A stretch of DNA of 64,000 bases from assembly GCA_036429605.1 (NCBI GenBank), contig JAVFKD010000002.1:3782001-3846000 (forward strand), in the 5' to 3' direction. The position numbers were made by a program, and so were the translations under genes. Under the pieces are notes generated by a model. That model was not told the DNA's origin, did not search any database, and saw only the letters and a list, made by a program, of their open reading frames with translations. Positions 1 to 10,059 of this stretch are shown one piece after another. The stretch comes from Cladobotryum mycophilum. Taxonomy: Eukaryota; Ascomycota; Sordariomycetes; Hypocreales; Hypocreaceae. How positions within the stretch are numbered: position 1 is the stretch's first letter; every line of letters starts with the position of its first letter.

Positions 1-598
1 CTTTGATTCCTCGCCCGCGGGCAAGATGACGTTCCTATGTTGTTATCATACAGCTCGTCTAGCAGCCTTGACATTAAAAAACATCAAAAACGGGTTCCTT
101 GGCTCTGGGTTGTGGCCAGTTAACCCGGCCAAACCTCTGTTGAGCCGTCTTCTTCTTGAGAACCAAAGGGGCCAAACCCAAGTTCCAGAAACGCCGAAAT
201 TGGTGCCGTTAGAAGCCCAAGAGAACAGGGAACCTAAGACAATTGTTTTTATTACCCCAACAAGGTCCCAGCAGCTTCGTGGCCTTGTGGATCTATTCCA
301 CTTGGACGACCCTGCGATCCGGCTACTATTCAGGAAGATTGGCAAAGGTCTAGACCAACAAAACACCAAGCTGGCCGAAGCTGATGCCAAAATCAAGGAA
401 CTAGAGCATCTTGTTCATGTTTACCGGCCCCGGAAGAGGCAAAAGGTCACAGAAGACTTGAACAGTCGATTTATTAGGATCAAGGATGTTCTTGCAACAA
501 GGAAGCGTTACAGAGAGCTATTGGCACCGAACCGGGCTGCAGAATTGATTTCTTCATACAGCTTGCAAGACCTATGTTATGAATTTTATCTAGAATAG
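1..598 (+). pseudogene. C-terminal part of a pogo/Fot1-type (Tc1/mariner) transposase, cut by the window edge
   Basis: The frame is open from base 2 to a stop at 598 (about 198 codons), so the true start lies outside the window. The motif GLWPVNPAKPL followed by SRLLLEN is the typical segment just after the DDE catalytic domain of fungal pogo/Fot1 transposases, which cut and paste DNA at TA dinucleotides. The rest is a charged tail with a coiled-coil stretch (KLAEADAKIKELEHL) and a basic patch (RPRKRQK). The catalytic DDE residues would lie upstream, so activity cannot be judged. I found no terminal inverted repeat of the element in the 350 bases after the stop. The two MITEs at 0.94-1.55 kb also use TA target sites and could be mobilised by an enzyme of this class; that link is inference. 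Confidence 0.75.
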
Positions 599-938
599 AA
601 AAAAAACACCAAAAAAACAGTTGTGATGCTGTTGTGTTCATATGATTCCGCTGCGTTCCTTGTGATGTGTGGTGTTTTGAGGTGGCCGGAAAGTGGGGGT
701 GGTCGGGACCTGGGTGGTCTGACTTAGCTTGTGATAGTTTTAGGGGGGTTGACCCCTCTACGTGGGGGAGGGAGTGGGGGTAACGGTAACACTACCGCAG
801 ATCTATGAGCGTAGAACTTTTGTCGCTTGATTGTACGGAGTAGCTAGCCAGTTCATTATTAATCATAACTACCACTAATCAAGGGTCTAAAAAATTAATC
901 ACAATTTCCCTATCAGCAGTGTTAATAGACTCATTTTC
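599..938. other. Non-coding stretch after the transposase tail
   Basis: No supported gene. There is an A-rich stretch just after the stop codon, then G-rich sequence near 690-780 containing the partial palindrome AGGGGGGTTGACCCCT. This may be the rest of the transposon, but I could not identify its end. Confidence 0.4.
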
Positions 939-940
939 TA

Positions 941-1230
941 CGGAGGAAGGATTCAAAAGTCATTGCCCAGATCTGCTTAGTCATTTATTAGTCATTGAGC
1001 GCAGTACTTTCCAAGACATAAGGTACAAGTTGGGTTTTCTAATAGCGCTATAATATACTGGTATTATAGCGCTATCCTCGCTAATGAGTAATACTAATAC
1101 TCAGACATCATCACTATAATTATAAGCTTTTAGGGCTAATCTATAGGGATTAAAGTACCTTATTGTACCTAATGTACTGACAGGGATATATGCATAACTT
1201 GGAGGCAATGACTTTTGAATCCTTCCTCCG
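941..1230. mobile_element. MITE 1: 290-bp non-autonomous Tc1/mariner-like element
   Basis: Perfect 27-bp terminal inverted repeats are visible at 941-967 and 1204-1230, starting CGGAGGAAGGATTCAAAAGT. TA stands on both outer sides (939-940 and 1231-1232), which is the target duplication expected of Tc1/mariner transposases. The interior has no coding frame. Its centre is a perfect hairpin, 14-nt arms at 1042-1055 and 1062-1075 with a 6-nt loop. The identical repeats suggest fairly recent insertion. Confidence 0.9.
1042..1075. repeat. Perfect hairpin at the centre of MITE 1
   Basis: Arms ATAGCGCTATAATA and its exact reverse complement, separated by TACTGG. The arms lie near the middle of the 290-bp element, so a single strand could fold into a nested structure of terminal repeats and central stem. 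Confidence 0.85.
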
Positions 1231-1268
1231 TAGCGAGTACCATAATCACATAATTCCACTAGTTACTA

Positions 1269-1549
1269 CGGAGGTCCCCTTTAAAAGTAATGTCCAAGAT
1301 TCGACTCAGTCATTTATTAATCATCATATAGCTACTTGTGTGACAAGTGTCTAGATTTATAGCTCGCTAAATTCTAGCGAGACAGAAACGCTAGCTCCCT
1401 GAGCATCTCACCTATATTACTACATCTCCCACTGTAGTTTTTATCCCTCAGGGCTTTGCTATAGCTGGCAATGTACCTCGTGATATCTCATGGTATCAAC
1501 AGGGGTTATAGCCTTAGCGCGAAGACATTACTTTTGAAGGGGACCTCCG
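1269..1549. mobile_element. MITE 2: 281-bp relative of MITE 1
   Basis: Terminal repeats begin CGGAGGTCCCC at 1269 and end at 1549, with TA on each side (1267-1268 and 1550-1551). The two ends match over about 26 bases with one or two differences. It shares with MITE 1 the outer CGGAGG, the inner AAAAGT-AT segment, and a subterminal TCATTTATTARTCAT stretch, so both are one family. A short hairpin (CTCGCTA/TAGCGAG) lies at 1363-1381. It sits 37 bp from MITE 1 and has no coding capacity. Confidence 0.85.
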
Positions 1550-1551
1550 TA

Positions 1552-2900
1552 ATTATCGTTGTTTAGAAAGTCTTAGGTAGAGCCCTGTGTGGTTATGAGA
1601 GGAAGTCTTACACACAACAAAATAGTAGACATTAGTTTTTCAAAGAAATTAATATATAATTCTTAATAAAAAGTCAGTATTCTTAATAAATGTTACTCAA
1701 TAGATGTGCCCTTGATAAATGATGCATGACCGCCTAGTCTTGCAGTTTGTCCCGCCGTTTCACATTTTCACCGCCAAGCACAATCCCAGCTCCCCACCTG
1801 CCTTATTTTATCATCCCATTTCACACTCCCACATCATTTCACCAATCTCACTGTCCCACCTTTGCTTTCCCACTTCGTTTCTTCATTTCCAACGGCCCAT
1901 TTCCACAATACCACTTCAACCCACTTTCTTTAACATCCCAGCTGTACTCCGTATTATCCCAATTTCATTGTTCCGCCCACTTATATTACGTCCCCAGCGA
2001 TTTAATGTTTTTTATTATTATGACTCGTCTTGAGAAAAAATGGAACATACTTTCGACTCTTGCTAATAATTAGAACCAGTGATATGAAAGGCTAAAACCT
2101 TAAACATGCCAGCCCATCGCCATATTCTTGCATTTATTTATCTTCATTTGTGGTCGGGAGATCCAGCAATAGCCTGTGGCCTGGATATTCTTCGGCACCG
2201 TCTTCCCAAACGTTAATATAGTAGCCATGAAACTAATAAGGCTCGCGATCTCGCCGCACTTTCCTCTTCTCCCCATTCCATGTGGCGTTTCGGATACCGC
2301 CATGGATTCCGACCAGGCAGTTGTGAAATTAAAGGAAACACTGGATTCCTTTGCTAATAATACTGCAAAGCAGAGAAAAATACAAGAACTCACTGTATAG
2401 GTTAAACGCTTTGTTTATAGACGATACAAAATCATCGGGATCGATAATAAGCAGACACAATATCGCAAAAGATATTTTCTGTCTGATTCTGCGGCGAATT
2501 GATTCCGACATGTTTATTCTATGCGCTATCACCTTGCCGATAACCCAGGCAGGCACGGTTGGGGCACATCATGGAGATAAGGACGCCTTCGTCAATGACC
2601 TCAAAGACTGGTGGGATCCATCGACAGTCCCTTCGTTTTTCAGCAGTACAGCTACCAAACTCCGTTGACAGTTCAAATCGCTATTAGAAAAGGGTACATA
2701 AATAAAAGCGAACTATAGGACAGGCAGATGGCTGACACATCAGTGACGTCCGCCATGTCTAGTTGCCAGCAGAAAAGTAGTACTGGAAGAGAGACCATAG
2801 GACAGGATTGCCCACAATAAGAGAGGAAATCAGTATACAGTGGACAAAGATTCATGAATTGCAAGAGTGGAAACTATTGAGCTAATCTTAACTATAGTAA
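1552..2900. other. AT-rich intergenic region with no supported gene
   Basis: Bases 1740-2000 are strongly pyrimidine-biased on the plus strand, with many CCCA/TTTC runs and no clear unit length. Short open frames between 2100 and 2670 show no recognisable domain and are interrupted when read across. I see no RNA gene. Confidence 0.4.
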
Positions 2901-2903
2901 TTA

Positions 2904-3475
2904 CTATAACTTTGCCTGATCTTGAAACTTGGCTACTTTTGGAGGACCATACTTCTCTTGGTGAATGCGAATCATCTCCATCAGTTTAAGTTCCATCGGG
3001 GACAGCTCGTCAGCAACGTATAACACATTGTCTTGGAGATACTTTGTATAACGCTTAGAAAGATCGACCCATTCCTGCACCGCTAAGTTCAATGTTTTGT
3101 CTTGCCTATAAGACCTGGATGCGCCTTCGCCCGTATCCTTTTTTGATGGACAAATGAACCTGTAATACACCCGAGCAAGATCGGTAGGGCGATGTAGGAT
3201 ATGGACCAAAGGTAGTGTTAGCTTCTGTTGGAGACCCCAGTGTTTGCAAGTTCGCCATGATTATCCGATGTACTGCTCACGGCTTGCAGAACTTTGTGGA
3301 ATTGAGACGAGATATCGTCAGCGTAAATACGACGATCGGGATCGTGGCCAGTCATCCATGCCGGGGATGTAAATGGCTGCTGCGGAACCGTGGTTGCCCA
3401 TTCCCAATCGATAATGCCTTGGATTTGGAATTCATCGTCAATAAGGATATTACCACATCTCAGATCCATGAGGCT
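2904..3475 (-). pseudogene. Aminoglycoside phosphotransferase (APH/choline kinase-like) remnant
   Basis: Reading on the minus strand, one frame gives SLMDLRCGNILIDDEF followed by IIDWEW, which matches the catalytic loop (D..xxxN) and the metal-binding IDWEW region of fungal APH-fold small-molecule kinases. It runs to about 3243 and then continues in the next frame as KHWGLQQKLTLPLVHILHRP to a stop at 2904. One base added in the TTT run at 3243-3245 would join them (…A-K-H-W…). The N-terminal nucleotide-binding lobe is missing or unreadable upstream, where the frame is blocked near 3490. The substrate of such kinases cannot be read from sequence. Either a real pseudogene or a truncated gene plus an assembly error. 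Confidence 0.6.
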
Positions 3476-3594
3476 AGGGCGAGGACGGCTTCTCTATCAA
3501 TAAAATCGATGAATTCCTGTTTTATGTTCTTGTTTTGCTCGGTTGTGAGAGGCCAGGCGGTGTCTTTGTCGCTGGAGTTGCTGGAGCTGCTGGA

Positions 3595-3852
3595 TTACTC
3601 GTCCTTATCATCGCGCCGCGATTCTGCGGGAGTAGAACGCGTTGGCTTGCTGTGTCCGGCATGCGCGATTGTGCTCCATGCGATAGAGAGGAGGAGGAGG
3701 CTAAATAGTATCCATTGCGTGGGGATGAAGCGATGTAGAACGAACGGCATGGCTGAACAGATGTCGAAGATCAGAAAAGTTAATATCAGGGGAAGGACAA
3801 CAAAGGAGAAGAGGAAGGTTTGAAGCCAGGCATTTGTAACTCGGATAAACAT
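3595..3852 (-). CDS. Small two-helix membrane protein, unknown, possibly truncated by TAA
   Basis: An 85-codon frame with two hydrophobic segments (about residues 9-30 and 44-64) and a polar tail ending RRDDKDE. The stop is TAA at 3597-3595; beyond it the same frame stays open for 44 more codons, through a serine-rich stretch and KQEFIDFIDREA. One C-to-T change at a CAA codon would explain the stop. I recognise no family. It lies head to tail with the APH remnant and could be the degraded 5' part of that gene or an unrelated gene. Confidence 0.3.
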   Translation of the reverse strand: MFIRVTNAWLQTFLFSFVVLPLILTFLIFDICSAMPFVLHRFIPTQWILFSLLLLSIAWSTIAHAGHSKPTRSTPAESRRDDKDE

Positions 3853-4140
3853 CGCGTGAACTTTGCGCTTCGCGCGGCATACAAAGTGCGTGCAGGTACG
3901 GAGTGCAAATGATTACCTGCATGCTCGCACTCAATGGTTGTACTCAGAGCCAGTGCGAATATATTACATTTTCGGTGAGGGAGAGTACTTCACCAGCAAC
4001 AAGTCACGGAGTGGCCGAACGTGAGCAGAAACAAAATCATTAGGGATCATCGAGTTTCGTTATGCATACATTTACCCAACAGTTATTTCCTTCCTGCGGC
4101 TGTGCCGCTTAAGCCCACAGCATTTCAATTAATGGACCGC

Positions 4141-6213
4141 CTACCGTAACGCACTCGTCTCCACATAATGTAATTGGTGTCCCCCTCTTAGTCGTTTGTT
4201 AAATTTTTGTGCCATAACGGCAGCTCCGCGCTTCCTTTGAGGCGGCGGAGCTTCAGCTATGGCATCTTCCATCCACGCCAAGTTCAGAAGATCAATGATC
4301 TCTGACCGTAAATCTTCCGCGTTGTACTTTCCACCCTCCCCGAATGTGGCTGGTAGGTCGAGCATGCGAAGTCGCGCATGCTTAACTACGATCGGGCCAC
4401 AGCTGTGGTCATCTATTTGCTGTATTACTTGCTGGCGAGGAGGGTTAGCGGGGCCTAGGCGGATTATTATAATGGCCGTACCTCTTCAATATATTGAAGC
4501 TGGGGAAACGCTTTGGCGCACACTCTCTGCTAGACAATTAGCTCTCATCTCTTCCAGGACTTCCAGAAGACATACCTCCACATCGGTCATCTCTCCGGGC
4601 TGAATGACGATAGAGTCATAGTGATGGATGGTCTTTGTTCGGTGGTTAATCTCAAGGAGACTGAAATGGTTGTTACGCAGGAAGAGTGGGAAGAAGCAGA
4701 CCGGCTCGGCTTGCATCTCTTCGCGCCACGACTCCATCTTCCGAGTCGCTACTTGGAAAGGATCCTTCATTATAGCGCCCGAGTTTGGTCCAGTCTTGTA
4801 ATGGATGGAGATGCAGCGACCGACCCGGACAAAAGACAACTTGTCTAAGACGTGCAGACAAGCCTCTATAGTTGAGTCAGTCAACCACACATTTGGCTTG
4901 AGCCCACGGAGAGAACTGGCGTCGAATTGAAACCCAGTACCTCTCACGAGAAGTCTGCCTTGCTCTGGTATCTGAAGCATTCTGGCCTGGATTAGCTGGG
5001 GAGGCGGGACGACCTTGGGGCCTGTGGGTCTTAAGCCGTCGTTGAAGAGCGTCTCGTTTGTCCGGCCCGTTCGGAAGAACTCTGTGACCTGCCCATCGAG
5101 AAGCTTCAAAACAGCCCATTTAGCTTCATTTCTAGGTAGCTCTGTAATCAGCTTGTCTAGCACCTCTTCGGATGATTTCCCAAGTCCCCTGTCGTGAGTT
5201 AGCTCGCTTGCCTTCAATAGTAAAAAAGATGCTTACCATGGATCCATGCTCAAGATGCCAACACCAAGCCCACGCTTCAGACGATTCCATTTCCGGCCAC
5301 GCGTCAAGCTTGTGTGCAAGGTTTTGCGGTTTTCTTTTTGATCCTCTTCCTTGACAAACTGTAGCATTCTATTCACAACATGCCCCGAGGCATCTTGAGC
5401 TTCTTTGCTTTTCCTTTCCGCCCCATGACTGATCAATTGGACCTGTGAGTGGTGCCAGTCTGCGAACGCCATCGCTATGGAGACGTATCTCATCGTCCCT
5501 CGGAGCTTCTCCCCGCGTCCTACTTTCAACAGTGAAAGCCACCCTGAGCCGTCGGACCAGGTGTCCCCTATTTTGGGCTCTACATTGTTGACGGAATCAA
5601 AAACTGACTTGAACATCTCCTGCGAGGCTGTCGGAGCACTGAGATGTCCAATGGCCTCCCGGCTAGTACGGATGAAGTCGCCAATCGATTGAGAAAGAAG
5701 TGGCGAGGACACCTGTACCAACCTCGTGCGTTTTCCGATGGGGGCTGGCTTGTCGGAAGAGGGATTTCTTCGAGGTGAGGCAACTTCGTCAGAGCTGATT
5801 GCTGTCTCCTCAGTGGCGACGACGATGGTTGACAACACACTTGGTGATTGGATGTCACTTTCCGTCTCATCCAAAGCCTTTGGGGTCGCGGAACCCATCG
5901 GTAAATCATTCTCGACGGCGTCGGTGCATCCAAGGGATTGGAAAATGTCAGGCAAAGCTCCTCCCCGTCGTCCCCGACTCTCACAGGCAACTTCTATTGT
6001 CTCTCCAGCTGCTTCATCACTGTCTTCCAATCCCTTATTCTCGCAGGTGCTGGAGAGTATAGAAGCGAATTCTCTTAGTCTGCGGCGTTCAGTGAGGGGT
6101 AGCTGCTCGACCAGCAGATATACCTCGTTGTCAAGACGATCGATACTGCCGAGAATCTCCATGATGTAGCCGAGGAGTTTCTGCGCTGGCTTCTTTTGTT
6201 CTCTGCGTCCCAT
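4141..6213 (-). CDS. Ulp1-like cysteine protease (C48 family), 651 aa, 3 exons
   Basis: Exons 6213..5237, 5188..4524 and 4454..4141 join in frame to 651 codons plus stop. Intron 1 (48 bp) has GTAAGC, a CTAAC branch site and CAG. Intron 2 is less certain (proposed GTGTGC..CTAG, 69 bp). The C-terminal third is a Ulp1/SENP-type fold: VWLTDSTI near the start, the catalytic His in RNNHFSLLEI, Asp in HHYDSI, and the Gln and Cys in QQIDDHSCG. So the full triad is present. Such enzymes remove SUMO-like modifiers, but many fungal copies belong to transposable elements rather than to cell regulation. The N-terminal 330 residues are charged and have no domain I recognise. No terminal repeats or second transposon gene are visible close by, so it may be domesticated or a lone gene. 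Unlike its neighbours it has no frame break. Confidence 0.7.
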
Positions 6214-6400
6214 GGCTGCGTCAAGTCCACTGGAAATTTAACGTTGACTCGAATTCGTGCCGAAAGTATGAAAGGTATGGGAACCGGTCGATGGAGTTGG
6301 GTGCGAGAGAGCGCAGCTTTAAGAGCTCCTTACGACCAACACCAAGCGGTATATCCGTCCTGTGGAGCCAGCGCAGGAAGTTGCCCTCAGATCGACCCCG

Positions 6401-6952
6401 ACTTCCCAGGAAGTTGCACCATAGATAAGGGCACTCCCTGCTCCGCCATCAATCCCACGTCGCGGCCATGTATGATAAGCCAGCCACGGCCCTTCCGTTC
6501 GTCACCGTCATACCAAGCCAGCCATAACAAGTTGACCCCTCATCGTGAGTCACCACAATGACTGGTTTGATTAGTATCCACGTACACTGCCGAGAGCGAC
6601 ACCTCTCCACCTTCACGGACGGCGACCCTCGCAGAGACCTTGACCACATCCCATCCACGAATCACGCTCTGACAGAGAAAGCTTCTTGAGACGGACCGAA
6701 TGATGCGCTGCACGTCGACGTGGTAGGAGGATTTAGCCTTGTTTTCTCATTCTCTCCCTGGCCGCAGCATCACGGCCAGTGTTGATGACAGAGACTGGAC
6801 AATTCAAGCGGATGGCGAGCTACTGCCGTTCCAGCGCTAGGATCCTCTGATCTTGTGACTCTGGCCCCGAAAGCGACTTCCTGGGAAGTCCTCTCTCGGG
6901 CACCGCGGAGGATCCCGGCAGGTTCTTCACACCCCCTAACTTCCTGGGAAGT
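6401..6952. promoter_or_regulatory. Three copies of the palindrome ACTTCCYRGGAAGT
   Basis: Copies at 6401-6414 (ACTTCCCAGGAAGT), 6876-6889 and 6939-6952 (both ACTTCCTGGGAAGT, the reverse complement of the first). A half site, AGGAAGTTGC, lies at 6375-6384. All are in the 860 bp between the divergently oriented protease and sirtuin genes. They look like dimeric DNA-binding sites (TTCC-N2-GGAA), but the binding protein is unknown. Flanks beyond the 14 bp do not match, which argues against transposon ends. Confidence 0.45.
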
Positions 6953-7002
6953 TGGCTAGAAAGTCAGGGGGGTAATCGTCTCGAAGGCAATTCATTTTCG
7001 GG

Positions 7003-7010
7003 TATATAAT
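7003..7010 (+). promoter_or_regulatory. TATA box of the sirtuin gene
   Basis: TATATAAT about 65-70 bp before the start codon at 7075, followed by a pyrimidine-rich leader. Position and sequence fit a fungal core promoter. Confidence 0.5.
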
Positions 7011-7074
7011 ACCACCCGCCCTGCCTTCAAATATTTCTCTTGAATCACCCTTCTCAAGATAACAAACGATAGTC

Positions 7075-8401
7075 ATGGCCAAAACAAGAGTACACGTGCT
7101 GCCTCATTCATATGACCACCTGGGCCATGTGGCAACCGCAATCTCCAACGCCAAAAGAATTGTGGTAGTGATAGGAGCCGGTGTCAGCACCTCAGCGGGC
7201 ATTCCGGTTCGTGATTCTTATCCTAACGTACTTAAAAGTTGCTGACCAACGTAGGACTTTCGATCAGACGATGGCCTGTACAAAAATAGTGACATTTTCT
7301 CTACAAATATTCTTCATCGTCCGGGTGGACCCGAGATGCTTGCCAAAAAGGCATCAGAGCTTTACGAGAAAGCTATCGCAGCAGAGCCAACGATGACACA
7401 CTACCTCATCCGCACCTTACGAGATCAACGTCAACTCCGCCGTTATTACACTCAGAACATAGATATGCTTAAGAGTAAGATAGGCCTCTCCGTGGACATG
7501 AATGATCCTGAGACGGATTGCATTCCTCTTCATGGCTCGCTTCGTTATTATAGGTACACCGTTTGTCAAGTCAGTGTTGAGAGGAAATCCGGGACTTACC
7601 TAAACGTCACTCCCGACTGTCCCTCTTGCGCCTTCAGCCTACAGGCTAGGCTAAACCAGGGCAAGCGGCGAACCGCTGTAGGCACACTCATGCCAGACAT
7701 TGAACTTTTGGGTGTATCCCATCGCGATGGAGAAACCATCGCTCGTTTTATCCATAAGGATAAGAACTCTCTCCCAGATGTTCTGCTTATACTCGGCACA
7801 AGCCTTCGTGTTAATGGGCCCATGAGGCTATGCAGAAACATGGCGAAGGTGGTAGCCAATCGAGGGGGAAGGTGATTTGGGTTAATCGGGAGGAGCCCCC
7901 ACTTCTATTCTGTCCGGATTAGTGGATTATCTCGTTCAATGGGATTGTGACAGCTGGGTTCAGGATCTGCAGATGCGGAAGCCCCCTTTCCGTGACGCTG
8001 CTGCTATGTCCTGTCCAACAATGAAGCTCACAAGATTTGTTGGCCGTGTCTCATATGAACTGGGAGTCTACTGGTTTCCCACGTGCATGAGCGTATCTAT
8101 TGAGTACATTCCGGCGACGCTCCTTAAACCCGCAAAGGAACTCATCATTGAGGGGTACGGGGCACAAGCTTGGGCACGGGTTGCTTTGGACGCCGGGAGC
8201 CTGGCCAAGGAAAGCCACTCTGTCCGCGTTGAGAGACTCAAAGACGTCAGACTTGCGGCAACAGGGGGTGTGACTCTGTTCCGTGTTGACGCATGTGTCA
8301 CCGCGGAGTACGCCAAAAAGACGCATTTCCGCCATTGGGCAAAGAAGATCATGTCCAGAAAGTTTCCGCCGGAGGTAGTAAAAGATACTCTAGACAGATG
8401 A
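7075..8401 (+). pseudogene. Sirtuin (Sir2-family NAD-dependent deacylase) with two frame breaks
   Basis: Exon 1 is 7075..7206; a 48-bp intron (7207-7254, GTTCGT..TAG with a CTGAC branch site) is followed by exon 2. The joined protein has the sirtuin NAD motif GAGVSTSAGIPDFRS, the QNID motif (TQNIDML), the catalytic His in PLHGSLRYY and the GTSLRVN loop. The frame stops at 7875, but one extra G in the GGGGG run at 7864-7868 would continue as GGKVIWVNREEPPLLFCPD, and one extra T at 7919-7920 leads on to LVDYLVQWDCDSW, both typical of the C-terminal Rossmann fold. The last 130 codons to 8401 are unfamiliar. The zinc site is damaged: the first Cys of the first pair is Tyr (RYTVC), while DCPSC is intact. 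So the frame breaks may be assembly errors, but the zinc-site loss suggests real decay. It resembles Hst3/Hst4-like fungal sirtuins only loosely. Confidence 0.75.
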
Positions 8402-8892
8402 CTGTATGGACATTGCCGTAGTTTAGAATTAGTATTTTACGATTGCATGCATTCTTCCCTTTCTTTATTTAACATTGCTATTCCAATGTGCTGAACGTCC
8501 TAGGCCTTCTCGTCTCCAGTTGGCTCAAGGCTATCAAGCACAGTTCATCTAGGTATCAGCGTAGAGAGGATGTCGATGATACGGTAAAGGAAGGGGTGTC
8601 CAAGACCCCCTTTTCTCAAGCCCACTGGGCACACCACCATCTGCGACTCCCAAATGGTGTGTCCACGTCACAAGACTGACTTTATTTACCTTTTATTGCT
8701 TCATATAGTCGTAGGCGATAATGTTGGCCCAGCCGTGTAGGCTAGATTGCCGGAGTTCCACCCAAGTCATGCAATGCCACTCTCACACCCTGTGCCGTCG
8801 TAGAAGGTCAAGGCCACGATGCATTACAACCTTATAATACAAAGAGGTCGCATTATACGGCCATGACCAGGGAGTAACACTGCCTTTTTCTT
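8402..8892. other. Intergenic region
   Basis: No supported gene or RNA. Short open frames only. Confidence 0.4.
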
Positions 8893-8973
8893 TTGCGGAC
8901 TGTGGAGCGTATCATCCAATCCTCAAGAAGGATGGCACCAACGAGTATATGCCGCTCGGGCTATCCTTTGACG

Positions 8974-8980
8974 TATAAAA
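8974..8980 (+). promoter_or_regulatory. TATA box of the small gene at 9094
   Basis: TATAAAA about 115 bp before the ATG at 9094, followed by a long CT-rich leader (TTCTTCTCCTCTACATCTTC), the usual layout of a fungal promoter. Confidence 0.5.
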
Positions 8981-9093
8981 GGGTGACTTTGCCCCCAGAT
9001 TGGCAGTTCCCATTCTTCTCCTCTACATCTTCTTCAATAATACAGTTGTTCAGACATATCTTTCGAACCCAGATCCCCAGACGCTCCATCACA

Positions 9094-9342
9094 ATGACCC
9101 TACCAACTTCTGTGTCTGATCAGCTCGTCACGCCTGCCCGCCATACCCATATCCTGCAAGATGATATGCCATCGACACACCGCATGTCAAGATATGAGAA
9201 TTTGAACCGTGATGATGAAGCGGAGGATGGATCGCCTACTAATCAACAAACGGTGACACCACTTATTGTTCAGCCTAACCACTCAGGGATGCGATGTATC
9301 CGTCTACCCGGATTCGTCGGATTAAGGATGTTTTCGAACTAA
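9094..9342 (+). CDS. Small hypothetical protein (82 aa)
   Basis: The start ATG lies in a good context (CACAATGACC) after a TATA box and CT-rich leader. The 82-residue product is polar and has no domain or signal peptide I recognise. Near the end another frame reads YPSTRIRRIKDVFELKRG and stays open for 60 more bases, so a one-base break near 9290 may hide the true C-terminus. The promoter-like upstream sequence supports a once-functional gene; the function is unknown. Confidence 0.35.
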   Translation: MTLPTSVSDQLVTPARHTHILQDDMPSTHRMSRYENLNRDDEAEDGSPTNQQTVTPLIVQPNHSGMRCIRLPGFVGLRMFSN

Positions 9343-9568
9343 AAAGGGGTTGTCCGATTCGCAGCTTATGCTAACATCAGATTCGAAGATTTAAGATGGT
9401 CCAGGCACAAAAGCAGGGCAAGGTACCTGATGATAGAAAAGTTGCCTCGCTCCGCGCTGCATGCTCTCCTCTAAGATCATTCCCATGCTTAGCATAGTCT
9501 ATTAAATACAATTGAGTTCATATGGTCTAGATGTGATCTTTCTATTCTAGTGAATGACGATGGGTGTT

Positions 9569-10059
9569 CTAGAACATCGCTCTCACGAAGTCCAGAAATC
9601 TTCCATATATCCCCTTCACATTCCCCGCCTCCGCTACATCCAAAAGCAACCAACGCATAATCTCTTTACCATCACCCTCAATGTAATGGTCCATAGCCTC
9701 TTGGTAATGTTAACTATAAGGCCAATGTGGATTCTTGTAGGGTACACCCAAGGTGACGGTGTGAGGGTGACCGAGGAAGACGCCAGCGTCGTTTAGTTGC
9801 GATGATACGAAGACACTGTCTTTTCGAGGACCGTATATGTTGACGGAGAACAGTGCCTTGCCCGTCACGACCACGGATAACATGACGCCCTCCATGTAGA
9901 TCGGCCGGAGTAGCTCAACGATGCGTGGGTGTAGCCATATGCCAGTCTTGTTTTGAACGATTTGAGCGGACTCAAGCTACCAGGACTTTAGTGAGATACG
10001 AGGCAGGTAGCATGTGTTTGAGCACTTACACAGCCGTAGCAGATTAGATCGTTACTCAT
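9569..10059 (-). pseudogene. Stand-alone relative of the N-terminal region of SNF2/RAD5-like helicases, one in-frame TAA
   Basis: Exon 1 (10059..10030) encodes MSNDLICYGC; a 53-bp intron (GTAAGT..TAG) leads to exon 2 (9976..9569). The product would be 145 residues, in one frame throughout except for TAA at 9712-9710 (a single C-to-T change from CAA). Segments DLICYG, SVNIYGPRKDSVFV and GVPYKNPHWPYS recall the region before the helicase core in fungal RAD5-type SNF2 proteins. There is no ATPase domain, so it may be a fragment or a small gene derived from one. Family assignment is from memory of motif pattern and is moderate. Confidence 0.45.

Noticed and set aside
1719..2073. Overlapping frames of about 105 codons
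   Set aside because: Pyrimidine-biased low-complexity DNA; composition explains the open frames and no domain is seen.
8974..9342. Secreted effector candidate
   Set aside because: Promoter-like upstream sequence is present, but the protein has no signal peptide or cysteine pattern.
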